Shown here: piece by piece, positions 15,189 to 22,768 of the stretch
How positions within the stretch are numbered: the first letter of the stretch is position 1
Layout of the letters: each line of letters begins with the position of its first letter
NCBI GenBank assembly: GCA_022704885.1
Contig: JAKJFO010000030.1
Location: 1 to 31,100 of the forward strand
From: Candidatus Rifleibacteriota bacterium
Lineage (GTDB): Bacteria; Riflebacteria; Ozemobacteria; Ozemobacterales; Ozemobacteraceae
Length of the DNA: 31,100 bases
Reading direction: 5' to 3'
The notes under the pieces: generated by a model
The model's database searches: none
The model's input: only the letters and a program-made list of their open reading frames with translations
Told to the model about the DNA's origin: nothing
Position numbers and translations under genes: made by a program

Positions 15189-15803
15189 TTACCTTGCGTT
15201 GAATTTGCCGTGCAGCTTACCAAAAAAATCGCGGGGATGGAAGAACCCGAAGCCCGGGTGCTTCAATGCAATGTTTTCGGCGAAGATCCGGTCGGCGGCT
15301 GAATGGTCTTCGCCGGGCGAGCCGTCTGGTTGCAGATCTCTGGCTTTTTTCCAGGCGGCATCGCCGACCATGAAACTCTGCTGCCAGTCAATGCGGCGTT
15401 TGTGCTGGTGCAGTTTGCGTTCGAGTCGCCAGGCCATTTCGCAGGCAGGTTTGCGATTCTCATCGTAATTTTCGGCGTAATCATAATAGTTGAAAATCGC
15501 GCCAAGTTCGGCGAACTGGCATATTGTCTCCTGCATGGCTTCTTCAACCTCGTTACTTGAGATATAGCCGAGGCTTATGCCCGCCTGGTTGGAAACAATC
15601 GCAAGCAGCCAGCCGGCTTCTGTCAGCGCTCTGAGCTTGTCAGCCGTATGTCGGAAGATCAGCACGTCGTGGCGGCCATGTGGCGAACGCTTCTTGCTGT
15701 GAGTTTCGCGCAAAGTGTTGTCGGCATCGAAAAAAGCCACGCACAGCTTTTTCTCGCTGCAATTTGCCGGCAGCACCAGCTCCCTGCGTTTCTGTGGCAG
15801 CAT
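15189..15803 (-). CDS. PNKP-like polynucleotide 3'-phosphatase, HAD family
   Basis: This 204-aa HAD phosphatase has motif I FFDADNTLR (Asp26 nucleophile, Asp28), motif II VSNQAGI (Ser71), Lys118 in RKPACEMAWRL and motif III MVGDAA (Asp148), with SAADRIFAENIAL (168-180) following. The last two blocks, plus HPRDFFGKL near the end, closely resemble the 3'-phosphatase domain of polynucleotide kinase-phosphatase (PNK3P), which removes 3'-phosphates from damaged DNA ends. There is no kinase P-loop, so it is phosphatase only. Histidinol-phosphate or heptose-bisphosphate phosphatases (HisB/GmhB) are related alternatives but lack this C-terminal pattern. It lies 3 bases after the oligoendopeptidase stop and 8 bases before the kinase. 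Confidence 0.82.
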   Translation of the reverse strand: MLPQKRRELVLPANCSEKKLCVAFFDADNTLRETHSKKRSPHGRHDVLIFRHTADKLRALTEAGWLLAIVSNQAGISLGYISSNEVEEAMQETICQFAELGAIFNYYDYAENYDENRKPACEMAWRLERKLHQHKRRIDWQQSFMVGDAAWKKARDLQPDGSPGEDHSAADRIFAENIALKHPGFGFFHPRDFFGKLHGKFNAR

Positions 15804-15806
15804 CGA

Positions 15807-17612
15807 TCAGCCAAGCACCTTTTTGACCAGAGTTTCGAATTCGGCAAGTTCTGGTTCGTGGCTCATTATCGCACGTTTCCAGAATTCGGTGGTTTCGAGA
15901 TCGGCTCCCAGAGTTTTTTGGGCGACACTCTGCGCCATGTCGCTGCCTGAGTAGCGCAAAAATTCCTGATATTTCGGCAGGAAAGCTTTGCCCTCGCGCT
16001 TGAACATTTCGAACAGGCCGCGGCTGAGCAGATAGCCAAAGGTATATGGATAATTGTAGAAACTGACACCGGTCAGATAAAAATGCATTTTGGAAGCCCA
16101 GAAGAACGGGTTGGCGCCATTTGCTTCGAGCAGGTCGCCGAACTGGCTCTGCATCGCCTCGGTCATCAGTGACTTGAAGCGCGAAACACTGACCTCGCCG
16201 CGCATGCGTTCTTCGTGAAAGGCTTTTTCAAAGTTAAAACGAATCGGTATGTCGATGAGAAAAGCTATGCCATGATTAACAGTAGCAGTCAGCACACTTA
16301 GCTTCTGGGCGTCGCTGCTGTCGGGGTCAGTCATGATTCCCTCTGCCAGCAGTATTTCGGCGAAAGTCGAAGCCGATTCGGCAAGAGTCATCGGGTATTC
16401 CTGCCGCAACGGCCGAAGTCCTCTGAGTTGCGCACTGTGAAAGGCATGGCCGATTTCGTGGGCAAGCGTCGAAATGTCGTTGAGGCTGCCGGCATAGCTC
16501 ATGAAGACACGTGATTCTTCGGTGAGCAGGGAACCGGTGCAGAATGCGCCCGGGCGCTTGCCCTGACGTGGTTCTGATTCAACCCATTTTTTCGTAAGCG
16601 CATCTTTGAAGAAGCTGCAAAGCTCAGGATATGCCCGCGCAAATGCCTTTTCGACCATGCTGACGCATTCTTCCCAGCTGTAGCGGTTGAGTGAAGGAAT
16701 CGCCAACGGCGCCTCGCAGTCATACCAGGCAAGTTTTTCCTGTCCGAGGGCTTTTGCCTTGGCCTTCCCAAGCTTCTGAATGAAGGGTCGGCATTCGGCT
16801 ATGGCATTAAACATGGCATCGAGAGTCTTACGCGAAATGCGTGACTGCAGCAGCGATACGTCGAGAAAATGATCAAAGCCGCGGCGGCGGTTAAGCAGAA
16901 GTCTGGTGCCTGAAATCGCATTGAGCGAGGCAGCACAGACGTCTTCAACCTGCTCCCAGGCCTTGTTGCCATGCTCGAATGCTGCCTGACGCACCTTACG
17001 GTCTGAATCCTGCATCAGTGATCGGCATTGTGCCATCGGCGTCTTTTCGACGCGGCCATCGGGCCAGTGCATGTCGAAACAGAGCTTGCCGGCCAGCACG
17101 TTGTAAAGGCGATCCCATGAGCTGAAGCCATCGACGCTGAGGTCGGCGGCCAGGTTTTCGAGCTCGCTGCTCATCGTTTTCTGTGCTTCCTCGCGTAGTT
17201 CACCGAGGTGAAAACTGATGTCGGCAAGCTTCTCGCGTTGGCAGAATGTAACAAAATCTGCATTGTCAGCATTTTTGAGGCCCATTTTGAGGTTGATCAC
17301 GATTTTGCTGAATTCAGCGCCAATAGAGTCTGTTTCGGCCGATTCTTTGCCGTATTCTTCGTTGTTGGCATCGGCAGAATGCAGACAGCCGACGTAAGAG
17401 CCGTAGTGTGAAAGCCGACGGGTCAGTTGTTCGAAGTCGAGCAGAAGTTTTTCCCATTGCTCGAGATTGCCCTTGCTCAGAGTTCCCAGCGCGCCGCTCT
17501 CGGCCTGCATTTTGCCGATCATTGCATTCATCTCTTTTTTGAACTGCTGCATCTCGGGGCTGTTGAACGAATTGAAATAGCTTGTAAGATCCCAGACGAC
17601 ACCTTTACTCAT
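15807..17612 (-). CDS. M3 family oligoendopeptidase (PepF type)
   Basis: This 601-aa cytoplasmic zinc peptidase cuts short peptides. The active site is LAHEIGHAFHS (His385, Glu386, His389), with the third zinc ligand in TLAESASTFAE (Glu412), the M3B arrangement. The helical N-terminal region (1-200) and the length match PepF-type enzymes. The start at 17612 is chosen because AAGGA lies 9 bases upstream and a promoter is well placed before it. The frame stays open for 71 more codons upstream, but that extension is cysteine-rich, unlike the family, and crosses both the promoter and the divergent gene's start. It is the first gene of the operon with the PNKP-like phosphatase and the kinase; a functional link is not obvious. 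Confidence 0.92.
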   Translation of the reverse strand: MSKGVVWDLTSYFNSFNSPEMQQFKKEMNAMIGKMQAESGALGTLSKGNLEQWEKLLLDFEQLTRRLSHYGSYVGCLHSADANNEEYGKESAETDSIGAEFSKIVINLKMGLKNADNADFVTFCQREKLADISFHLGELREEAQKTMSSELENLAADLSVDGFSSWDRLYNVLAGKLCFDMHWPDGRVEKTPMAQCRSLMQDSDRKVRQAAFEHGNKAWEQVEDVCAASLNAISGTRLLLNRRRGFDHFLDVSLLQSRISRKTLDAMFNAIAECRPFIQKLGKAKAKALGQEKLAWYDCEAPLAIPSLNRYSWEECVSMVEKAFARAYPELCSFFKDALTKKWVESEPRQGKRPGAFCTGSLLTEESRVFMSYAGSLNDISTLAHEIGHAFHSAQLRGLRPLRQEYPMTLAESASTFAEILLAEGIMTDPDSSDAQKLSVLTATVNHGIAFLIDIPIRFNFEKAFHEERMRGEVSVSRFKSLMTEAMQSQFGDLLEANGANPFFWASKMHFYLTGVSFYNYPYTFGYLLSRGLFEMFKREGKAFLPKYQEFLRYSGSDMAQSVAQKTLGADLETTEFWKRAIMSHEPELAEFETLVKKVLG

Positions 17613-17642
17613 TGCGATCATTCCTTGATGTAGATTTGTGAC

Positions 17643-17672
17643 TTTATAGCATGCAGGCGGGTGTCTGGTCAA
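17643..17672 (-). promoter_or_regulatory. Promoter of the oligoendopeptidase-phosphatase-kinase operon
   Basis: On the minus strand -35 TTGACC (17672-17667), 18-base spacer and -10 TATAAA (17648-17643) lie about 30 bases before the ATG. Confidence 0.7.
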
Positions 17673-17727
17673 AAATATCAGTGCTGATTTCTTCGCTGTC
17701 CGGCAATTCCTGCAATTTTTTGCAAAC

Positions 17728-17756
17728 TTGCCAACAAGGGCATAAGAGCATATAAT
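17728..17756 (+). promoter_or_regulatory. Promoter of the ArsB/NhaD-superfamily transporter gene
   Basis: -35 TTGCCA (17728-17733), 17-base spacer and perfect -10 TATAAT (17751-17756), 27 bases before the ATG. It is divergent from the peptidase promoter in the 171-base gap. Confidence 0.8.
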
Positions 17757-17783
17757 CGGCTGCTGTAAAGCAGGAGCAGCAAA

Positions 17784-19097
17784 ATGGAAACAATCGGAGC
17801 AGTCGCCGGCGAAGGCCTGCGACACCCCTGGGCAGCAGGACTCATTTTTGCATTTACCTTCATCATGATTTCGGTGCGCCGCATGCAGCTGCTTCCGATC
17901 GGAAGGCCGTCGGCGGCGATGCTGGGTGCAGTGCTGATGGTTCTTTGCGGCGTCATGAGCCCGGAAGAAGCCTATGCCCTGGTGAACTGGGACACGATAT
18001 GCCTGTTACTCGGCATGATGATAATAGCCGAGCATCTGCGTGCCGCCGGTCTTTTTCAAAAGTTTACCAGCGGAGTCTCGCAGGTCGATTCGCCGTTCGG
18101 CCTGCTGATGGCACTTTCAGCTATATCGGCACTTTCTTCTGCCATTCTGGTTAACGACACCGTATGCGTGGTGATGACACCGCTTGTTCTCGCGATCTGC
18201 CGTCATAAACGCCTCAATCCGTTTCCTTACCTGATCGTGCTGGTGACATCTGCCAATATCGGTTCTGCCCTGACCCTCACCGGAAACCCGCAGAACATGA
18301 TTGTTGGTAACCTTTCCGGCATGAACTACCTCAAATTCATTGCGGTAATGTTTTTTCCGGTTCTTGCTGCCATGGCGTTCAACTCGCTGCTGGCATGGTT
18401 TTATTATCGCAATCAGCTGTTGCTGCCGGAAGCCGCTGCGAATGTTGGATTAGAAGAAGATTCTGAGAGCAGCGATGTCGAAGAGGTGGCTAAGACAAGG
18501 CGCCTGCGTATCGGCCTGTTTGGTCTGGGTTTGACCTGTCTTGGTTTTGCCACCGGTTTTTCGATGGCCTTTTCGGCACTTGCCGGTGCAGTCGTAGTGA
18601 TAACCTTTCATCGCAGAGACCCTGCTGACATACTTGCGCGGGTCGAGTGGTCGCTGCTGCTGTTTTTTGCCTCGCTGTTCGTCGTGATCGGCGGCTTGCA
18701 GACCAGCGGGCTGGCCAGAATCATCACCGAGAGTCCGTTGCAGATGGTTTCAGGGAGTCTTTCGTCTCAGGTCTGGATTTTTTCGGGAGTCACTTTGCTT
18801 GGCTCGAACATTCTGTCGAACGTTCCCTACGTGCTTCTTGCCGCGAACAGCGTGCCGTCGCTCGGTAATCCAGAATTATTCTGGAGTATCCTCGCCTATG
18901 TGAGCACGGTAGCGGGCAATATGACTCTGTTCAGTTCGGTTGCCAACCTGATTGTCGCCGAATCAGCCAAAGACCGCTGCAGCATATCCTTCTGGGGATA
19001 TGCCCGTTTCGGCATTCCTACGACCCTGCTCTCGATAATTTTCGGAGTATTGATAATGCTGCAGATTTTTGCCGCAACCAGCGCCGCCGCGAACTGA
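17784..19097 (+). CDS. ArsB/NhaD (ion transporter) superfamily permease
   Basis: This is a 437-aa polytopic membrane protein with about eleven helices, of the ArsB/NhaD/CitMHS superfamily. Recognisable blocks are LVNWDTICLLLGMMIIAEHL (67-86), SAILVNDTVCVVMTPLVL with the buried polar NDT, SANIGSALTLTGNPQNMIVG (the family's conserved helix break) and SNILSNVPYVLL in the second half, its repeat counterpart. A charged cytoplasmic loop (EEDSESSDVEEVAKTRR) splits the halves. AGGAG lies 7 bases before the ATG. The substrate cannot be told from sequence: superfamily members move arsenite, sodium, citrate or other anions. It is about 10 kb from the arsenic genes with its own unrelated promoter, so an arsenic role is not assumed. 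Confidence 0.85.
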   Translation: METIGAVAGEGLRHPWAAGLIFAFTFIMISVRRMQLLPIGRPSAAMLGAVLMVLCGVMSPEEAYALVNWDTICLLLGMMIIAEHLRAAGLFQKFTSGVSQVDSPFGLLMALSAISALSSAILVNDTVCVVMTPLVLAICRHKRLNPFPYLIVLVTSANIGSALTLTGNPQNMIVGNLSGMNYLKFIAVMFFPVLAAMAFNSLLAWFYYRNQLLLPEAAANVGLEEDSESSDVEEVAKTRRLRIGLFGLGLTCLGFATGFSMAFSALAGAVVVITFHRRDPADILARVEWSLLLFFASLFVVIGGLQTSGLARIITESPLQMVSGSLSSQVWIFSGVTLLGSNILSNVPYVLLAANSVPSLGNPELFWSILAYVSTVAGNMTLFSSVANLIVAESAKDRCSISFWGYARFGIPTTLLSIIFGVLIMLQIFAATSAAAN

Positions 19098-19252
19098 AAG
19101 CAGTATTCTGTGACTTAAATAGCCCAGACAATATAATCCAGAGATTCTCATTATAGGACAATGGATTTGTACTGACGATAAATGGGTTGTTGTTTTTGAT
19201 GAATGGTATGTGCTAGCATAAAGAAATAACCTTGTAAGGAGTACATAAGAGT

Positions 19253-20782
19253 ATGAGAAAAGGTCTGCAGGTTCTATGTGTTTTTCTTGTTTTTGCCCTT
19301 TTTGCCGGGCACGCAGTCATGGCCAGCCAGGATGAAACCGTAAGGTACATCGTGCGCTTCAAGGCTGACAACGTTAAACTCCAGGGCGCAACACGCAACC
19401 AGGTAATCAGCGCGCTTCAACAGAATCTGAGAAATAACCTCAAGTCAGTGACCAAAGTAATCAAGTCGCCGACCAGTTCAAATATGAATCCACTCTGGAT
19501 TGCCAACGCATTTGCGCTTGACGCCAGCGAAGACGAAATCGCCCGCATCGCAAAGCTGCCGGCAGTTGCAGAAGTTTATCGTAACAAATATCAGATTTTT
19601 ATCGACAAGGATATTAACAAGAAAGTTGTTAAAGCTGATCCAGCTGTTATTCAGTGGGGCGTTCAGAAAGTTCGCGCACCTGAAGTCTGGCAGGAATTCA
19701 GAATTGATGGCGCCGGCGTTGTTGTCGGTATCATCGATACCGGTATCGATGGCTCACATCCCGCTTTCGAAGGCAAGATCCTTAAATTCAAAGATTTCAC
19801 AGTCGATCAGTCAGAATCTCCGACCGATACTCAGGGGCATGGCACTCACGTAGCCGGAACCGTTGCCGGTAGCGAAGGCGTCGGTGTTGCACCGGGCGCC
19901 CGCCTGATCATCGGCCGCGTTTTCGATACCAGCGGCGGCACCACCGAAGAAGTTCTTCTGGCCGGTATGCAGTGGATGCTCGATCCCGATGGAATTGCCG
20001 AAACCAACGATGGTCCGAGACTCATCAACAATTCTTGGGGTTCAAACGATTCTACCAGCAAAACCTTCTGGGTTGCTGTTGAAAACTGGGTTGCTGCCGG
20101 AATTCTGCCGGTATTCGCCGCAGGCAACAATGGTATGTGGGGCGGCAAAGTCGGAACTCCGGCTGCTTTCCCGCACTCATGGGCAGTTGCAGCCACAACT
20201 TCGACCAACGCTCTCGCTTATTTCAGCAGCCAGGGCCCGGTTGCCTGGGACGGCGCTCCGCTTATGAAACCTGACGTAGCTGCTCCTGGCGACAAGATCA
20301 TTTCCTGCAAAATCGGCGGTGGCCTCGTCAGCAACAGTGGTACCTCGATGGCCTGCCCGCACGTAGCCGGTGTTGCCGCTCTCATGTATCAGGCTGACCC
20401 GACTCTGACCATCGACCAGGTTCGCCTGATCGCCGAAGAAACCGCTCTTGATCTTGGCGCCGCCGGCAAAGACGGCAAATTCGGTTCTGGCCTCATCGAT
20501 TCCTACAAGATCGTCGAAAAGATCCTGCAGAACAGTGGTCTGGCGTCTTCTTTCAGCGCTTACGAATCTGCGCTGCACGCAGAAAAAGCTCTCGTCGGCA
20601 TGCAGGCGGTATCACCGCTGGCGGCTCCGCTGGCCCGTTCCATCGTCGAACGCTCTCTCAATCTCGACGAAGGCCAGTTCAAGTCTCTTGCTATCAGCGT
20701 CAGCCAGAACGGCGGCGAAGCTGCTCAGGCTCTTCTCAAAGAAGCCACCGCAGCAAGAGTTGCCAGCCAGCTGCACAAGTAA
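19253..20782 (+). CDS. Secreted subtilisin-like serine protease (S8)
   Basis: This is a 509-aa exported protease. The signal peptide (1-24, ending AVMA) is followed by an I9-type propeptide (about 30-118: RYIVRFKAD start, EIARIAKLPAVAEVYRN end) and the catalytic domain. The triad is Asp162 (IIDTGIDGSHP), His196 (GHGTHVAGT) and Ser365 (SGTSMACPHVAG), with the oxyanion Asn in AAGNNG (292/293). About 80 helical residues follow the catalytic domain (430-509), longer than subtilisin, and might be a docking tail. AAGGAG lies 11 bases before the ATG. It is a single-gene unit with its own terminator, and the regular use of C-ending codons suggests high expression. Confidence 0.95.
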   Translation: MRKGLQVLCVFLVFALFAGHAVMASQDETVRYIVRFKADNVKLQGATRNQVISALQQNLRNNLKSVTKVIKSPTSSNMNPLWIANAFALDASEDEIARIAKLPAVAEVYRNKYQIFIDKDINKKVVKADPAVIQWGVQKVRAPEVWQEFRIDGAGVVVGIIDTGIDGSHPAFEGKILKFKDFTVDQSESPTDTQGHGTHVAGTVAGSEGVGVAPGARLIIGRVFDTSGGTTEEVLLAGMQWMLDPDGIAETNDGPRLINNSWGSNDSTSKTFWVAVENWVAAGILPVFAAGNNGMWGGKVGTPAAFPHSWAVAATTSTNALAYFSSQGPVAWDGAPLMKPDVAAPGDKIISCKIGGGLVSNSGTSMACPHVAGVAALMYQADPTLTIDQVRLIAEETALDLGAAGKDGKFGSGLIDSYKIVEKILQNSGLASSFSAYESALHAEKALVGMQAVSPLAAPLARSIVERSLNLDEGQFKSLAISVSQNGGEAAQALLKEATAARVASQLHK

Positions 20783-20806
20783 ATCAGAGCTAAATTACTC
20801 AAACAA

Positions 20807-20835
20807 AAGAGCTGCCTTCGGGCAGTTCTTTTTTT
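20807..20835 (+). terminator. UUCG terminator after the subtilisin gene
   Basis: A 10-bp stem with one G-T pair (20807-20816 with 20821-20830) is closed by a TTCG tetraloop and followed by TTTTT. Confidence 0.93.
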
Positions 20836-20857
20836 ATTGGCGAAAATGCTTAAACAC

Positions 20858-20886
20858 TTGACAGCGCGGGGCAAAAGGCTCATTAT
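20858..20886 (+). promoter_or_regulatory. Promoter of the methionine operon
   Basis: A perfect -35 TTGACA (20858-20863), a 17-base spacer and -10 CATTAT (20881-20886) give a leader of only about 25 bases before the TTG start. That leaves no room for a SAM or cobalamin riboswitch. Confidence 0.8.
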
Positions 20887-20918
20887 TGTGCCCGAATTTA
20901 AACACAGGGGAAAAGCAA

Positions 20919-22757
20919 TTGCAGGACTTTCGTGAATTCGCTGAAAAAAATCTGGTAATCTTCGATGGCGCCATGGGCACACGATTGTATGAAAAGGGCG
21001 TTTACATCAATAGAGTATATGATGAGCTCAATTTGTCGCAGCCGGCTCTGATTCAGGAAGTGCATCGCGAATATCTGGCGGCCGGCGCGATGGTTCTCGA
21101 GACCAACTCGTTTGGTGCCAACCGCTTCAAACTCGAGCCGCACGGACTTGCCGACAAACTAGAAGTCATCAACTTTCAGGCTGCCAAGCTGGCTCGTGAA
21201 GCCGCTGGTAACAACGCCTGGGTCGCCGGTTCAATCGGGCCTCTTGGCATACGTATCGAACCCTGGGGAAAAACTTCGGTCGAAGAGGCAGAAGAAGCCT
21301 TTACCGAGCAGGCACGTGGTCTGCTCGCGGGCGGCGTTGATCTCTTCATTCTGGAGACCTTTTTCGATCTCAACGAAATTCACCAGGCGATCAAGGCGGT
21401 GCGAAAGCTCACCGACAAGCCGATCATAGCGTCGATGACCATCAACGAAGACGGTAATGCCCTTTATGGAACTACAGTTGATGTTTTCACACCCAAACTC
21501 GAAAGCTGGGGTGCTGATTTTATCGGGCTGAACTGCTCTGTTGGCCCCAAGACAATGTATGATGCGATCGAAAAAATGCGCTCACTGACCAGTCTCAATC
21601 TGATTGCGCAGCCGAACGCCGGCCTGCCGAAGGTTGTCGATGGCCGCATGATTTATCTTTGCAATCCGGAATATTTTGGCGAATACGCCCGTCGCTTCTT
21701 TCAGCTTGGCGTGCGAATGGTCGGGGGCTGCTGCGGCACTACGCCTGAGCACATCAAGTGGGTTGCCAATTCTGCCAAAGCGCTTTCGCCTGGCGGCAAA
21801 GGTGCGATACTGCAGCAGTTCCGTCAGACTGACAGTGTCGAGGCTCAGGTCGAAGTTGTTGCCTTGCCACAAAAATCGGCATTGGGCAAAAAACTGGCTG
21901 ACAAAAAGTTTGTAGTAACAGCAGAACTCACGCCACCCAAGGGTTGTGACCCCGAACAGGTCATTCAGCGGGCGAAACAGCTGAAGGAAGCAGGCATCGA
22001 TGCTATAAATATTCCTGACGGGCCGCGCGCTTCAGCCAGACTTAGCCCGTTGGCAATGTCTCTGCTGATCGAGAAGAAGGTTGGCATCGAGACGATTCTT
22101 CATTATTGCTGTCGTGACCGCAACATTCTCGGCATTCAGTCAGATCTGCTGGGAGCTTATGCGATTGGTCTGCGTAACATTTTGGCGATTACCGGCGATC
22201 CGCCCAAGGTCGGCAATTATCCTCAGGCAACGGCAGTATTCGACATCGACTCAATCGGTCTGGTCAACGTAATTCATCGTCTTAATCACGGTCGCGACCT
22301 CGGCAACAATGCCATCGGCAAGCCGACCGGTTTTGTCTGCGGGGTTGGCGCCAACCCTGGCGCAATCGATCTCGACCTCGAAGTCAGCCGCTTTGAATGG
22401 AAAGTTGACGCCGGCGCTGAGTATGCCATCACCCAGCCAGTATTCGATATCGAGTTGCTCGAGCGTTTTCTCGACCGTATCAGTCATGTGAGAATTCCGG
22501 TGTTTGCCGGAATATGGCCGCTGGCCAGTCTCAAAAATGCAGAATTCATGAACAACGAAGTGCCGGGAGCATCGGTACCTGAGCCGCTATTGGCAAGAAT
22601 GCGCAAGGCCGACACGATCGAGGCACAGCGCGAAGAGGGTATTGCCATCGCCCGCGAAGCTCTCGAGCGGGTTCGCAAAATCGTTGACGGAGTGCAGATC
22701 AGCGTGCCTTTTGGCCGGGTCGAAAGTGTTCTCAAAGTAATAGAAGTGCTCGGATAA
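20919..22757 (+). CDS. yitJ: Bifunctional homocysteine S-methyltransferase / methylenetetrahydrofolate reductase
   Basis: This 612-aa protein has the YitJ architecture of Bacillus. Residues 1-290 form the HCY domain: FDGAMGTRLYEKG at the start, with zinc cysteines Cys206 (GLNCSVGP) and Cys271/272 (GGCCGTTPEH). Residues 325-612 form a MetF-type barrel (VTAELTPPKGCDPE, ILHYCCRDRN, ILAITGDPPK, AGAEYAITQPVFD) that reduces methylene- to methyltetrahydrofolate using FAD. The TTG start at 20919 has AGGGG 8 bases upstream; the frame extends to a TTG at 20886, but that codon lies within the -10 box. Its stop overlaps the metH region. The reductase half supplies the methyl donor used by MetH; why an HCY half is also needed is unclear. 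Confidence 0.93.
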   Translation: MQDFREFAEKNLVIFDGAMGTRLYEKGVYINRVYDELNLSQPALIQEVHREYLAAGAMVLETNSFGANRFKLEPHGLADKLEVINFQAAKLAREAAGNNAWVAGSIGPLGIRIEPWGKTSVEEAEEAFTEQARGLLAGGVDLFILETFFDLNEIHQAIKAVRKLTDKPIIASMTINEDGNALYGTTVDVFTPKLESWGADFIGLNCSVGPKTMYDAIEKMRSLTSLNLIAQPNAGLPKVVDGRMIYLCNPEYFGEYARRFFQLGVRMVGGCCGTTPEHIKWVANSAKALSPGGKGAILQQFRQTDSVEAQVEVVALPQKSALGKKLADKKFVVTAELTPPKGCDPEQVIQRAKQLKEAGIDAINIPDGPRASARLSPLAMSLLIEKKVGIETILHYCCRDRNILGIQSDLLGAYAIGLRNILAITGDPPKVGNYPQATAVFDIDSIGLVNVIHRLNHGRDLGNNAIGKPTGFVCGVGANPGAIDLDLEVSRFEWKVDAGAEYAITQPVFDIELLERFLDRISHVRIPVFAGIWPLASLKNAEFMNNEVPGASVPEPLLARMRKADTIEAQREEGIAIAREALERVRKIVDGVQISVPFGRVESVLKVIEVLG

Positions 22758-22768
22758 TGGAGAAAAGC

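Noticed and set aside
17613..17825. N-terminal extension of the oligoendopeptidase by 71 residues
   Set aside because: It would overlap the divergent transporter start and both promoters, is cysteine-rich unlike the family, and a good ribosome-binding site lies before 17612.
17784..19097. A second arsenite exporter (ArsB)
   Set aside because: It belongs to the superfamily but has no arsenic context, a constitutive-looking promoter and no sequence feature that singles out arsenite.
19132..19155. TATAAT/ATTATA inverted repeat after the transporter gene as a terminator
   Set aside because: The 6-bp AT-only stem with a 12-base loop is too weak, and no T-run follows.
20783..20918. A SAM or cobalamin riboswitch before the methionine genes
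   Set aside because: The promoter at 20858-20886 leaves a leader of about 25 bases, and the only hairpin upstream is the subtilisin gene terminator.
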